Of a stretch of DNA of 29,288 bases, positions 7,960 through 14,497 are shown one piece after another. The stretch spans positions 1 to 29,288 of the forward strand of contig JBHHXI010000018.1 of assembly GCA_046756945.1 (NCBI GenBank). Reading direction: 5' to 3'. The notes below the pieces were generated by a model. It saw only the letters and a list, made by a program, of their open reading frames with translations, was not told the DNA's origin and ran no database searches. The translations under genes were made by a program, and so were the position numbers. The DNA comes from JACZQZ01 sp046756945. GTDB taxonomy: Bacteria; Pseudomonadota; Alphaproteobacteria; Rhodospirillales; 2-02-FULL-58-16. The number at the start of each line of letters is the position of its first letter. Positions within the stretch are counted from its first letter, which is position 1.

Positions 7960-8828
7960 GCCCGGCCCGTTTCGGCTTCGTCGGGCTCGGCGCCATGGGC
8001 GGTCCCATGGCCGCCAACATCGCCGCCGCCGGGTTCGATCTCACCGTCTACGACAAGGCCGGCACCGAGGCCCGGACGCCCGACGGCGCCAGGGCCGCGG
8101 CCTCCCTCGCCGCCGTCGGCGGGGCGGCGGAGACGGTGTTCCTGAGCCTGCCGGACGGCGCCGCCACCCTGGCCGTCGCCGGGGAGCTGGCCGCGCTCAG
8201 CGGGCGCGCCGTGTCCCAGGTGATCGACCTCTCGACCATCGGCATCGGCGCCGCGGCGCAGGCCCACGCCGTGCTCGCCGGGGCCGGCGTCGCCTACGTG
8301 GACGCGCCGGTCAGCGGCGGCCAGGCCGGGGCACGGGCGGGCACGGTGACGGTGATGTGGGCGGGGCCGGCGGCGCTGCTGGAAAGCCACCGCGCCGTCC
8401 TCGGGGCGATAGCCGGGAACCCGCTCCATGTGGGGGACAGGGCCGGCCAGGGGCAGGCCATGAAGCTGATCAACAACTTCCTGTCCGCCACCGCGATGGC
8501 GGCGACGTCCGAGGCGATGGCCTTCGGGCTCGCCCAGGGCCTGCACTTGCAGACCATGCTCGACGTGGTCAACGTTTCCACCGGGCGCAACACCGCGACC
8601 AGCGACAAGTTCCCCAAGCGCATCCAGACCGGCACCTATGACGCGGGCTTCCAGATGGCGCTCATGGCCAAGGACGTGCGCCTCTACCTGGAGACCGTGC
8701 GCGCCGCCGACACGCCGGCCGCCGTCGGCGCGGCGGTCACGGAGCTGTGGCGGCGGGCCGACGCGGCCCTGCCGGGAAGCGACTTCACGCGGATTTACGA
8801 TTTTGTGCGCGGCGGCGCCAAGGGGTGA
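7956..8828 (+). CDS. NAD(P)-dependent beta-hydroxyacid dehydrogenase (3-hydroxyisobutyrate dehydrogenase family)
   Basis: Reversible oxidoreductase acting on small beta-hydroxyacids such as 3-hydroxyisobutyrate, tartronate semialdehyde or succinic semialdehyde. The Rossmann motif GLGAMG starts at residue 10 (G10, G12, G15). The substrate signature DAPVSGGQAGARAGT covers 116-130. The catalytic lysine is K170 in GQAMKLINNF, followed by N174. The coenzyme-specificity residue after the second strand is D33 (VYDK), which usually indicates NAD rather than NADP. Length from the ATG at 7956 is 290 residues, normal for the family. The ATG overlaps the stop of the decarboxylase-like gene by 4 bp, so both are made together. 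The exact substrate cannot be read from the sequence. Confidence 0.9.
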   Translation: MSPARFGFVGLGAMGGPMAANIAAAGFDLTVYDKAGTEARTPDGARAAASLAAVGGAAETVFLSLPDGAATLAVAGELAALSGRAVSQVIDLSTIGIGAAAQAHAVLAGAGVAYVDAPVSGGQAGARAGTVTVMWAGPAALLESHRAVLGAIAGNPLHVGDRAGQGQAMKLINNFLSATAMAATSEAMAFGLAQGLHLQTMLDVVNVSTGRNTATSDKFPKRIQTGTYDAGFQMALMAKDVRLYLETVRAADTPAAVGAAVTELWRRADAALPGSDFTRIYDFVRGGAKG

Positions 8829-8839
8829 GGGGAGCCCGC

Positions 8840-9919
8840 TCAGCACCCCTCGTCGAGCAGGGGAAAGGCGCTCAGGACATGGGCCGTGTCCACCGGCTGC
8901 GCCGGGCGCAGGCAGGTCTCGTCGAGGCCGTCGAACCTGTCGGCGCCAAGGAGTGCGAGGCAGGCCCTGATCTCGGTCTCCAGGAGCTCGAGGACGCGCA
9001 CCAGCCCGGCCTGGCCCGCCGCCGCCATGCCAAAGCACTGCAGCCTGCCGATGCCCACCGCGGCGGCGCCGGCGGCGATGGCCTTGACGATGTCGGTGCC
9101 GCGCATGAAACCGCCGTCGACGACGACCGCGGCCTTGGCGCCCGCCTCGCGGACCACCTCGGGCAGGACCTCGATCGCGCCCAGGCCATGATCCAGCTGC
9201 CGGCCGCCGTGGTTGGAGACGTAGATCACGTCGATGCCCAGCCCGCACGCGATCGCCGCGTCCTCGGCGGTGGCGATGCCTTTCAAGATCAGGGGAATAT
9301 CGATGGCGTCCCGGATCCGCTTCACGTGGTCCCAGTTGAACCCGGCCTGAAATTCCATGTTGGTGGCCCGCCGGCGCGACGAGCTCTTGTAGCGTTTGGC
9401 GATGTCCCGTTCGCGGCGGCTGTAGACGGCCGAATCCACGGTCACCGAGAAGGCCCGGCAACCGGCGTCCACGGCGCGGCGTACGTGATCGGCGATCCAG
9501 TCCGCGTCCCCGCGCACATACAGGTTGTAGATCAGCGGGCAGTCGGAGGCGGCGGCGACCTTGTCCAGGCCGGGCTGGCACACGGAACTGAGCATGGAGG
9601 CGACGCCGAATTCCGCGGCCGCCAGTGCCGCCGTCGCGCCGCCGCCGGGCTCGACGTCCTCCAGCGAGCCGATGGGCGCCAGCACGACCGGAATGCGCAG
9701 CCTGTCGCCGAGAAACGTGGAAGAGCAGTCGACGGCGGACACGTCCCGCAGCACACGGGGCCTGAAAGCGATGGAATCCAGCGCCGTTCTGTTGCGCTTC
9801 AGGGTGGTTTCGGTCTCCGTGCCGCCGACCACGTAGTCCCACACCTCCGGGGAAAGATTTTTTCGGGCCCGCTTGACGATCTCGTGCAGCGTCTGGAATT
9901 CGTCCGCCGCTTCAGTCAT
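8840..9919 (-). CDS. FMN-dependent alpha-hydroxy-acid dehydrogenase/oxidase
   Basis: A member of the glycolate oxidase / L-lactate dehydrogenase (LldD) / mandelate dehydrogenase family, which oxidises 2-hydroxy acids to 2-oxo acids with FMN. The active-site set is complete: Y29 (WDYVVGG), Y131 or Y134 (LIYNLYV), K213 (LILKGI), and H237 and R240 in SNHGGRQLD. The phosphate-binding VDGGFMRGTD and GIGR motifs follow. The start at 9919 (MTEAADEF) gives 359 residues and an 8-bp overlap with the upstream RraA-like gene; an earlier ATG at 9961 lacks a ribosome binding site. The gene converges on the plus-strand dehydrogenase, with 11 bp between stops. Whether it uses oxygen or quinone cannot be told. 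Confidence 0.9.
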   Translation of the reverse strand: MTEAADEFQTLHEIVKRARKNLSPEVWDYVVGGTETETTLKRNRTALDSIAFRPRVLRDVSAVDCSSTFLGDRLRIPVVLAPIGSLEDVEPGGGATAALAAAEFGVASMLSSVCQPGLDKVAAASDCPLIYNLYVRGDADWIADHVRRAVDAGCRAFSVTVDSAVYSRRERDIAKRYKSSSRRRATNMEFQAGFNWDHVKRIRDAIDIPLILKGIATAEDAAIACGLGIDVIYVSNHGGRQLDHGLGAIEVLPEVVREAGAKAAVVVDGGFMRGTDIVKAIAAGAAAVGIGRLQCFGMAAAGQAGLVRVLELLETEIRACLALLGADRFDGLDETCLRPAQPVDTAHVLSAFPLLDEGC

Positions 9920-10409
9920 GGACGGGGGCCTCGGAGACGATGACGCCGTCTCCGTCGGCATACAGGTACTCGCCGGGGCGGAAGGTGACGCCGCCGAAGG
10001 TCACCGGAACGCCGGCCTTGCCGGTGCCGTCCTGATGGGGGCGCCTGGGCGTCGTGCCCGTCGCCTTGACGCCGAAATCCAGGTCGGCGAATTCGTGTGC
10101 GTCCCGGATGCGGCCGTTGATCACGATCCCCGCCCAGCCGCTCTTCTCGGCCTGCGCGGCGATGTTGCCGCCGCACAGCGCCCGGCGCGCCGACCCGCGG
10201 CCGTCGATGACCAGCACCTTGCCCCGGCCGCCCCTGTCGAGCACGTCGCGCACCCCCTTGTTGTCCTCGAACGTGCTGAAGGTCACGATCTCGCCGTGGA
10301 AATGGTTGCGGGCGGCGTAGTCATGGAAGGAAAGCTCGCACACGGAAACGGCGTCCCCGTGGGCGTCGCAGATGTCCGCCGTGCGCACGATGTTGGTGTC
10401 CGTCCCCAT
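9912..10409 (-). CDS. RraA-family protein (RNase E regulator / HMG-aldolase fold)
   Basis: A 165-residue cytoplasmic protein that matches E. coli RraA closely along its length: FEDNKGVRDVL, GRGKVLVIDGRGSARRAL, VTFGGVTFRPGEYLYADGDGVIVSE. RraA inhibits RNase E. Relatives with a D-x20-R-D motif are 4-hydroxy-4-methyl-2-oxoglutarate aldolases or oxaloacetate decarboxylases. Here R102-D103 are present, but the first Asp position is G81, so the motif is half-kept. The ATG at 10409 is preceded by GGAGG at 10 nt; the frame upstream lacks family similarity. It overlaps the 2-hydroxy-acid dehydrogenase gene by 8 bp, which favours a metabolic role over an RNase role. The two possibilities remain open. 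Confidence 0.85.
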   Translation of the reverse strand: MGTDTNIVRTADICDAHGDAVSVCELSFHDYAARNHFHGEIVTFSTFEDNKGVRDVLDRGGRGKVLVIDGRGSARRALCGGNIAAQAEKSGWAGIVINGRIRDAHEFADLDFGVKATGTTPRRPHQDGTGKAGVPVTFGGVTFRPGEYLYADGDGVIVSEAPVHD

Positions 10410-10462
10410 GATGGTCGTTCCTCCCCAAGGAAATGTCCGGGTCCGCATATTCAAAAATCGGG

Positions 10463-10478
10463 GTATGGTTGTCCATAC
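10463..10478. promoter_or_regulatory. Palindromic candidate operator GTATGG-N4-CCATAC
   Basis: A perfect 6-bp inverted repeat with a 4-bp spacer lies in the 133-bp divergent region between the RraA-like gene (minus) and the ABM gene (plus). It is 54 bp from one start and 65 bp from the other. The size fits a GntR/FadR-type or similar dimeric repressor. No regulator gene is adjacent, so assignment is inference. Confidence 0.5.
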
Positions 10479-10542
10479 ATCTCTGAACAACTCCGGTCCG
10501 CCGGCCCCCGGGCTCGCCGGACCGCCGCCCTGGGAGGACATC

Positions 10543-10839
10543 GTGACCCACTTCGCCATCATCGTGACCGTCAAGCTGAAACCCGGGACCGCCGCCGATT
10601 TCCGGGCGCACGTCCTGGAGAACGCCCGCGCCGCGCGGCTGGACGAGCCCGACTGCCACCGTTTCGACGTTCTGGTCTCCGAGGACGACGCCGATACGCT
10701 GTTCTTCTACGAGGAATACACCGAGGCGGCCTCGCTGGACGCCCACCGCGAAACCCCCCACTACAAGAAATTCCGCGACGCCACCGACAACATGGTCGCC
10801 GAGCGCTCCATCCAGCGCTGTTCGGTGCTCAGCGGCTAG
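10543..10839 (+). CDS. Small ABM-domain protein, putative quinol monooxygenase
   Basis: A 98-residue protein of the dimeric alpha-beta-barrel antibiotic-biosynthesis-monooxygenase family (YgiN-like). It has the pattern FAIIVTVKLKPGTAADFRAHVLENARAAR, EPDCHRFDVL, and FFYEEYTEAASLDAHRETPHYKKF, including the conserved YEEY and H-x-x-T-x-H-Y. Members oxidise quinols or aromatic intermediates without a cofactor, or serve as small binding folds. Translation should start at GTG 10543, with GGAGG at a 5-nt spacing. The open frame to 10372 overlaps the divergent gene and is not protein-like. The gene converges on the MFS gene with 27 bp between stops. Its placement among catabolic genes supports a metabolic role; the substrate is unknown. 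Confidence 0.85.
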   Translation: MTHFAIIVTVKLKPGTAADFRAHVLENARAARLDEPDCHRFDVLVSEDDADTLFFYEEYTEAASLDAHRETPHYKKFRDATDNMVAERSIQRCSVLSG

Positions 10840-10866
10840 GGCGGGCGGCCAGGGCCGGCGGCGGCG

Positions 10867-12075
10867 TCATCGCCGTTCCTTGAAGCCGAGGCCAAGGAGG
10901 AGCGTCCCGGCGACCAGCAGGGCGGCGGAAAACAGCCAGCCGTTGGCGTAATCGCCGCTGAAATCGACGATGGCGCCGAACACCGGCGGGCCGATCATGC
11001 CGCCAAGCGAGGTGCCGATCATGGTGTAGCCCATGGCCGAGCCGGCCAGGCGCGGCTCGGTGGATTCCACCGCCATGGTCTGCGACAGCCCGGCGTACGA
11101 GCCGATGGTCGCGCCGAGTGCCAGGGCGAGGGCGGCGCCCAGCACCACGCCCCAGCCCGGCCCGACGGCCGCCATCGCCGCCAGGAAGACCGCCGCCAGG
11201 GCGCCGAGGACGACCACCAGGACCTTGCGGCGGCCGCGGAAGAAGGTGTCGCTGACGACGCCCCAACCGATGCGCGCCACGGCGCTGGAGGCCTGGGCGA
11301 TGCCCAGGCACAGGCCGGCGACGGGCTGGCTGGCCTGGGCCGCCTCGCGCATGAAGAGCGTCAGGTAGGCGAAGAAATTGGCCTGGCCCATGTTGTACAG
11401 CCCGTTCATGGCGACGAAGCGGCCGAGGTTCCAGTCCCCCATGACCCGGCGCAAATCGGCCAGGACGCCGGGGCGGCTTCCGGCGGCCTGGCGTTGCGGG
11501 CGCCCGGCCAGTCCCAGACACAGCACGGCGCCGAGGGCGGTCGCCCCGGCGACCATGCCGAGGATGCTCTGCCAGTTCACGAACGCGGCCAGGGCGCCGT
11601 TCCCGGCGGCCAGAATGCCGCCCAGGGGGACGCCGGTCTGCTTGATTCCCATGGCCGTCGCCCGCCGCTCGGGCGGGAACCACTGCAGCACCCCCCGGGC
11701 GGTGGCCGGATTGACCAGGGAATAGCCAAGCCCCATGACCGCCACCGAGCCCAGGGCGAACGTGAAATCCGTCGCCTGGCCGAGCATGGTGGTCGCCGTC
11801 GCCAGGATGACAAGGGCCAGGGCAAGGACCCACCCGACGCCCAGGCGGTCGACCATGCCGCCGGCCGGAAGGGCGCATGCGGCCTGGGCGCCGTTATACG
11901 CGGTCACCAGCAGGCCGAACTGGGTCACGCTGAGGTCGAGGTCGCGCTGGATCACCGGCGCCATGGCGAGCACCGAGACGATATTCACCGTGCCCATCAC
12001 ATGGGCGAGGGTGATGATGCTCAGCTTCCACGCGCTTTTGCGCTCGGCGCCGCTCCGCGGGGTGTCGGACGTCAT
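10867..12075 (-). CDS. Major facilitator superfamily transporter
   Basis: A 402-residue inner-membrane protein with about twelve hydrophobic segments in two halves. MFS motif A is visible in the loop after the second segment (GGMVDRLGVGW), with its weaker repeat in the second half (VVSDTFFRGRRK). The region GYSLVNPATARGVLQWFPPERRATAMGIKQTGVPLGG matches the organic-anion and cyanate-transporter-like MFS groups. It starts at ATG 12075, 27 nt downstream of the NMT1-like gene stop, and is probably co-transcribed with it. A carboxylate or aromatic-acid uptake role fits the neighbourhood; efflux cannot be excluded. Confidence 0.88.
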   Translation of the reverse strand: MTSDTPRSGAERKSAWKLSIITLAHVMGTVNIVSVLAMAPVIQRDLDLSVTQFGLLVTAYNGAQAACALPAGGMVDRLGVGWVLALALVILATATTMLGQATDFTFALGSVAVMGLGYSLVNPATARGVLQWFPPERRATAMGIKQTGVPLGGILAAGNGALAAFVNWQSILGMVAGATALGAVLCLGLAGRPQRQAAGSRPGVLADLRRVMGDWNLGRFVAMNGLYNMGQANFFAYLTLFMREAAQASQPVAGLCLGIAQASSAVARIGWGVVSDTFFRGRRKVLVVVLGALAAVFLAAMAAVGPGWGVVLGAALALALGATIGSYAGLSQTMAVESTEPRLAGSAMGYTMIGTSLGGMIGPPVFGAIVDFSGDYANGWLFSAALLVAGTLLLGLGFKERR

Positions 12076-12102
12076 GGCGCTGGCCGCCCCTGCGAGGCCC
12101 CG

Positions 12103-12990
12103 CTAGGCCTCCGGGGGCGGCGCGACGATGTCCTCGTAGGCGTGGCGCTTGGTGATCAGGCCACAGTGCTGGAAGACGTCCAGGGTCACCTCGAAAGCGT
12201 CCGCGGTTATGGGCAGCGTCGGGTTCCAGCACCCGAGGTCCTGGTACGCCGTGATGGTGGCGGCGAGAACGTCCTGGTCGATGTCGGGAAAGTAGGCCGC
12301 CTCGGCGCGGGCGATCTCGGTCGCGGGCGTGTCGTTGACGTAGTGCCGGGCCTTGGCATAGGCGCGCACGAAGGCCTTCGCCATGTCGGTCCGCAGCCAT
12401 TCCGGGGACGCGGCCAGGCTGCTGAAGGCGACGGGGCCGATGGCCTCGCCGACCGACGCGACCACGTGGCCGGTACCGTCGCGTTCCAACTGTTGGGGCG
12501 CCGGGCCCTGCTGGTGAACGTAGTCCCCCTGGCCCGAACGGAAGGCGGTATCGATGGCCTTCACGTCGCCGGCGTCGATCGCCTCGATGCTGTCGTAGGC
12601 CACGCCCTTCCGGTGCAGGGCGTACTTGAACATGGCCAGCGGCTGGGCGCCGTGGTCGACCAGGACCTGTTTGCCGGCCAGCTTGTCCCAGGTGAAACCG
12701 GGGTCCGGCTCTCGGCCGGCTAAAAAGAACCCGTCCCGCTCGTTGATCTGGGCGAAGTGGACGGCCGGCGGCGTCTCGCCTTTTTCGAGGGCGGCGAAAC
12801 TGTTGGACAGCGCCGACTGGACCACGTGGGCCGATCCGTCGGCGAGGCCCTTGACCGCCGAGCTCCCCGGCGGGGCCACCGCGTGGGTCGGCTCCAGCCC
12901 TTCGGCCTTCAGGAAACCGGCGGCGATGGCGGCGATCAGCGGGCTGTAGAAGGCCGAGAAGCGGGTGAACATGATGTTGATCTGGGCCAC
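12103..12990 (-). CDS. NMT1/THI5-like substrate-binding-fold protein without signal peptide
   Basis: A 295-residue protein with the type-2 periplasmic-binding fold of the NMT1/SsuA/TauA group: FYSPLIAAIAAGFLKAEGLEP, GSSAVKGLADGSAHVVQSALSNSFAALEKGE, LAGKQVLVDHG, and AMFKYALHRKGV. It starts at GTG 12990 behind AGGAGG at an 8-nt spacing. The first residues, MAQINIMFTRFSAFYSP, are already the first strand of the fold, so there is no Sec, Tat or lipoprotein signal. It is therefore predicted to be cytoplasmic. Its partner gene is an MFS transporter, and no ABC permease or ATPase is adjacent. The Cys-rich motif of yeast THI5 pyrimidine synthase is absent. It could be a cytosolic enzyme or ligand sensor related to binding proteins; the function is not assigned. 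Confidence 0.8.
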   Translation of the reverse strand: MAQINIMFTRFSAFYSPLIAAIAAGFLKAEGLEPTHAVAPPGSSAVKGLADGSAHVVQSALSNSFAALEKGETPPAVHFAQINERDGFFLAGREPDPGFTWDKLAGKQVLVDHGAQPLAMFKYALHRKGVAYDSIEAIDAGDVKAIDTAFRSGQGDYVHQQGPAPQQLERDGTGHVVASVGEAIGPVAFSSLAASPEWLRTDMAKAFVRAYAKARHYVNDTPATEIARAEAAYFPDIDQDVLAATITAYQDLGCWNPTLPITADAFEVTLDVFQHCGLITKRHAYEDIVAPPPEA

Positions 12991-13086
12991 GACGATTCCT
13001 CCTGTGGGCGACGGGCTTTTCCCCTGGCGGCGGGCCTGTCTTCACCACAGTAGCACGAAGGGGCGGCAAAAGGCGCCGTTGGAACT

Positions 13087-13107
13087 CCGGAAATTTTGAA
13101 TTTCCGG
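13087..13107. promoter_or_regulatory. 21-bp perfect palindrome upstream of the NMT1-like gene
   Basis: CCGGAAATT at 13087-13095 is repeated as its exact reverse complement at 13099-13107, around TTG. It lies 97 bp upstream of the minus-strand NMT1-like start and 101 bp upstream of the plus-strand lipoprotein start. It is a good size for an operator of a dimeric regulator. As RNA it would be a tight hairpin without a T-run, so a terminator is unlikely. Confidence 0.55.
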
Positions 13108-13207
13108 GTCCCGGTCCGACGGTCAAGGTTCGGCGGGCCGGTCCCGCCGGATGGAGGGCCGCGGGGTGTCGGCGCGCTTGCGCACCCGCGGACCCGGGAG
13201 ATGCACG

Positions 13208-13585
13208 ATGAAACGGAAATTGGCGATGAGTGCCGCCGCCTGCCTTGTCGCGGCCGGCTGCGCCCAGTCCTACAGGCCCGCGGTGGACATCAAGGGCGCC
13301 GATCAGGCGAAATACGAAGCCGACCTCGCCGAGTGCCGCAACCAGGCCGAACAGTCCGTGGCGGCGGCACCCCCGGTTGTCGGGGGAGCGATTCTTTTGG
13401 CCCTTGTCGGCGCCGCGCTTGGGCTTTCCGCGACCGGCCCCTTTGACGGGGGGACCGGGGCCGCCATCGGCGCCGCCGCCGGGGGCGCCGCGGGCGCCGC
13501 GCTTGGCGGCGTTGTCGTTTCCTCCAGGCAGACCAAGGAGATCGACGGCTGCCTTCGGCTGCGCGGCTATACGGTCGGCGCCTGA
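13208..13585 (+). CDS. Glycine-zipper lipoprotein
   Basis: A 125-residue envelope protein. The N-terminus MKRKLAMSAAACLVAAGC is a lipoprotein signal with lipobox VAAGC, so the mature chain would begin at C18 and be anchored to a membrane. A segment with ECRNQAEQ follows, then a long glycine/alanine helix (GAAIGAAAGGAAGAALGGVV), typical of glycine-zipper proteins that pack within membranes, and a final CLRLRGYTV motif common in such small alphaproteobacterial proteins. The two later cysteines could form a disulfide. The ATG at 13208 has GGAG at a 7-nt spacing. The specific role is unknown; an envelope-stability function is only a guess. Confidence 0.82.
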   Translation: MKRKLAMSAAACLVAAGCAQSYRPAVDIKGADQAKYEADLAECRNQAEQSVAAAPPVVGGAILLALVGAALGLSATGPFDGGTGAAIGAAAGGAAGAALGGVVVSSRQTKEIDGCLRLRGYTVGA

Positions 13586-13800
13586 TGGGGAAAGGGATCG
13601 CCGGCGGGCGGCCCGAGGGGCGCGCCACGGGGCGGCGGCGCACGTCCGGACATTTTACGTTTCCGGTCCCGGCGCCGAAGCCGGGCGCGTCCGTGTCCGC
13701 CGCAGCGTTCCCGCGGGTGGTCTGCCGGCGCGCCATCTCATAGTGTAGGAAACGGAAATTCGCAGGCGGTGGCAGGATGCGGCGTGCAGAAGGCGGAAAC

Positions 13801-14439
13801 ATGCGGCGCCCGGCGGCAGTGGTGTTTTTTCTGGCCGGGCTGGCGCTGGCGGCCTGTGGCGCCCCGCCCGAGTCCCGCGTTGCCTTGTCGGAGCCGGGCG
13901 AAACGGCGTACGACCAGCGCCTCGCGGGCATCTGGTATTGGACCGACGGGGCGGGGGAGGGGGCGTGGTACCTCCATATCAGCCCGCAGGGGAAGACGGC
14001 CCTTCTCGACGTCGTCGGCGTCGGCGCCGTCTTCGACGAGGGCGCTCCGGTGCGCTGGCTCAGGGCGACCGCCCATGCCTCCGCGATCGATGGCGTGACC
14101 TACTACAATGTCAAGCGCGTCGCCGGCGTCGGCTTCGACTACACGGCGCCGGGGGAAAGCCCCGGCTTCATCGTCGTGCGCGCCGACGTAAGCGGGCAGG
14201 ACGCGCTGTCGCTGAACTTCATGCGCTGGGACCCCCCCGGCGACTCCGTGAAGGACTCCGTCAAAAAAAGCCGCGAGGTCAAGGGCAGGCATGGAAACGA
14301 GGACGTCCCCTACTACGTGCTCGACCTGTCGCGGCCGGAACTGGTGGCGCTTATCGGGCAGGCTGCGCCGGCGAAAATATTCGAAAAGGCGATTCGTTTC
14401 CGCCGGTTGAAGCCGGTAAAGGAAAAAGCGAAACCGTGA
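13801..14439 (+). CDS. Predicted lipoprotein of unknown function
   Basis: A 212-residue protein with a clear lipoprotein signal (MRRPAAVVFFLAGLALAAC, lipobox LAAC, C19). The mature part is not a family I recognise. It contains RLAGIWYWTDG, then alternating short beta-like segments (WYLHISPQGKTALLDVVGVG, SPGFIVVRADVSG, DALSLNFMRWD), suggesting a small beta-rich lipocalin-like or barrel-like fold. That suggestion is weak. An ATG eight codons earlier (13777) is possible, but its ribosome binding site is too close, so 13801 is preferred, with GAAGG upstream. It is on the same strand as the glycine-zipper gene but 215 bp away. It converges on the phosphatase-like gene with 58 bp between stops. Confidence 0.75.
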   Translation: MRRPAAVVFFLAGLALAACGAPPESRVALSEPGETAYDQRLAGIWYWTDGAGEGAWYLHISPQGKTALLDVVGVGAVFDEGAPVRWLRATAHASAIDGVTYYNVKRVAGVGFDYTAPGESPGFIVVRADVSGQDALSLNFMRWDPPGDSVKDSVKKSREVKGRHGNEDVPYYVLDLSRPELVALIGQAAPAKIFEKAIRFRRLKPVKEKAKP

Positions 14440-14497
14440 ACCGGCGGTCCGTTGCCGTGGCGGCGGATTAGCATTCCCCTGGCGGTGGCGCCGGCGC

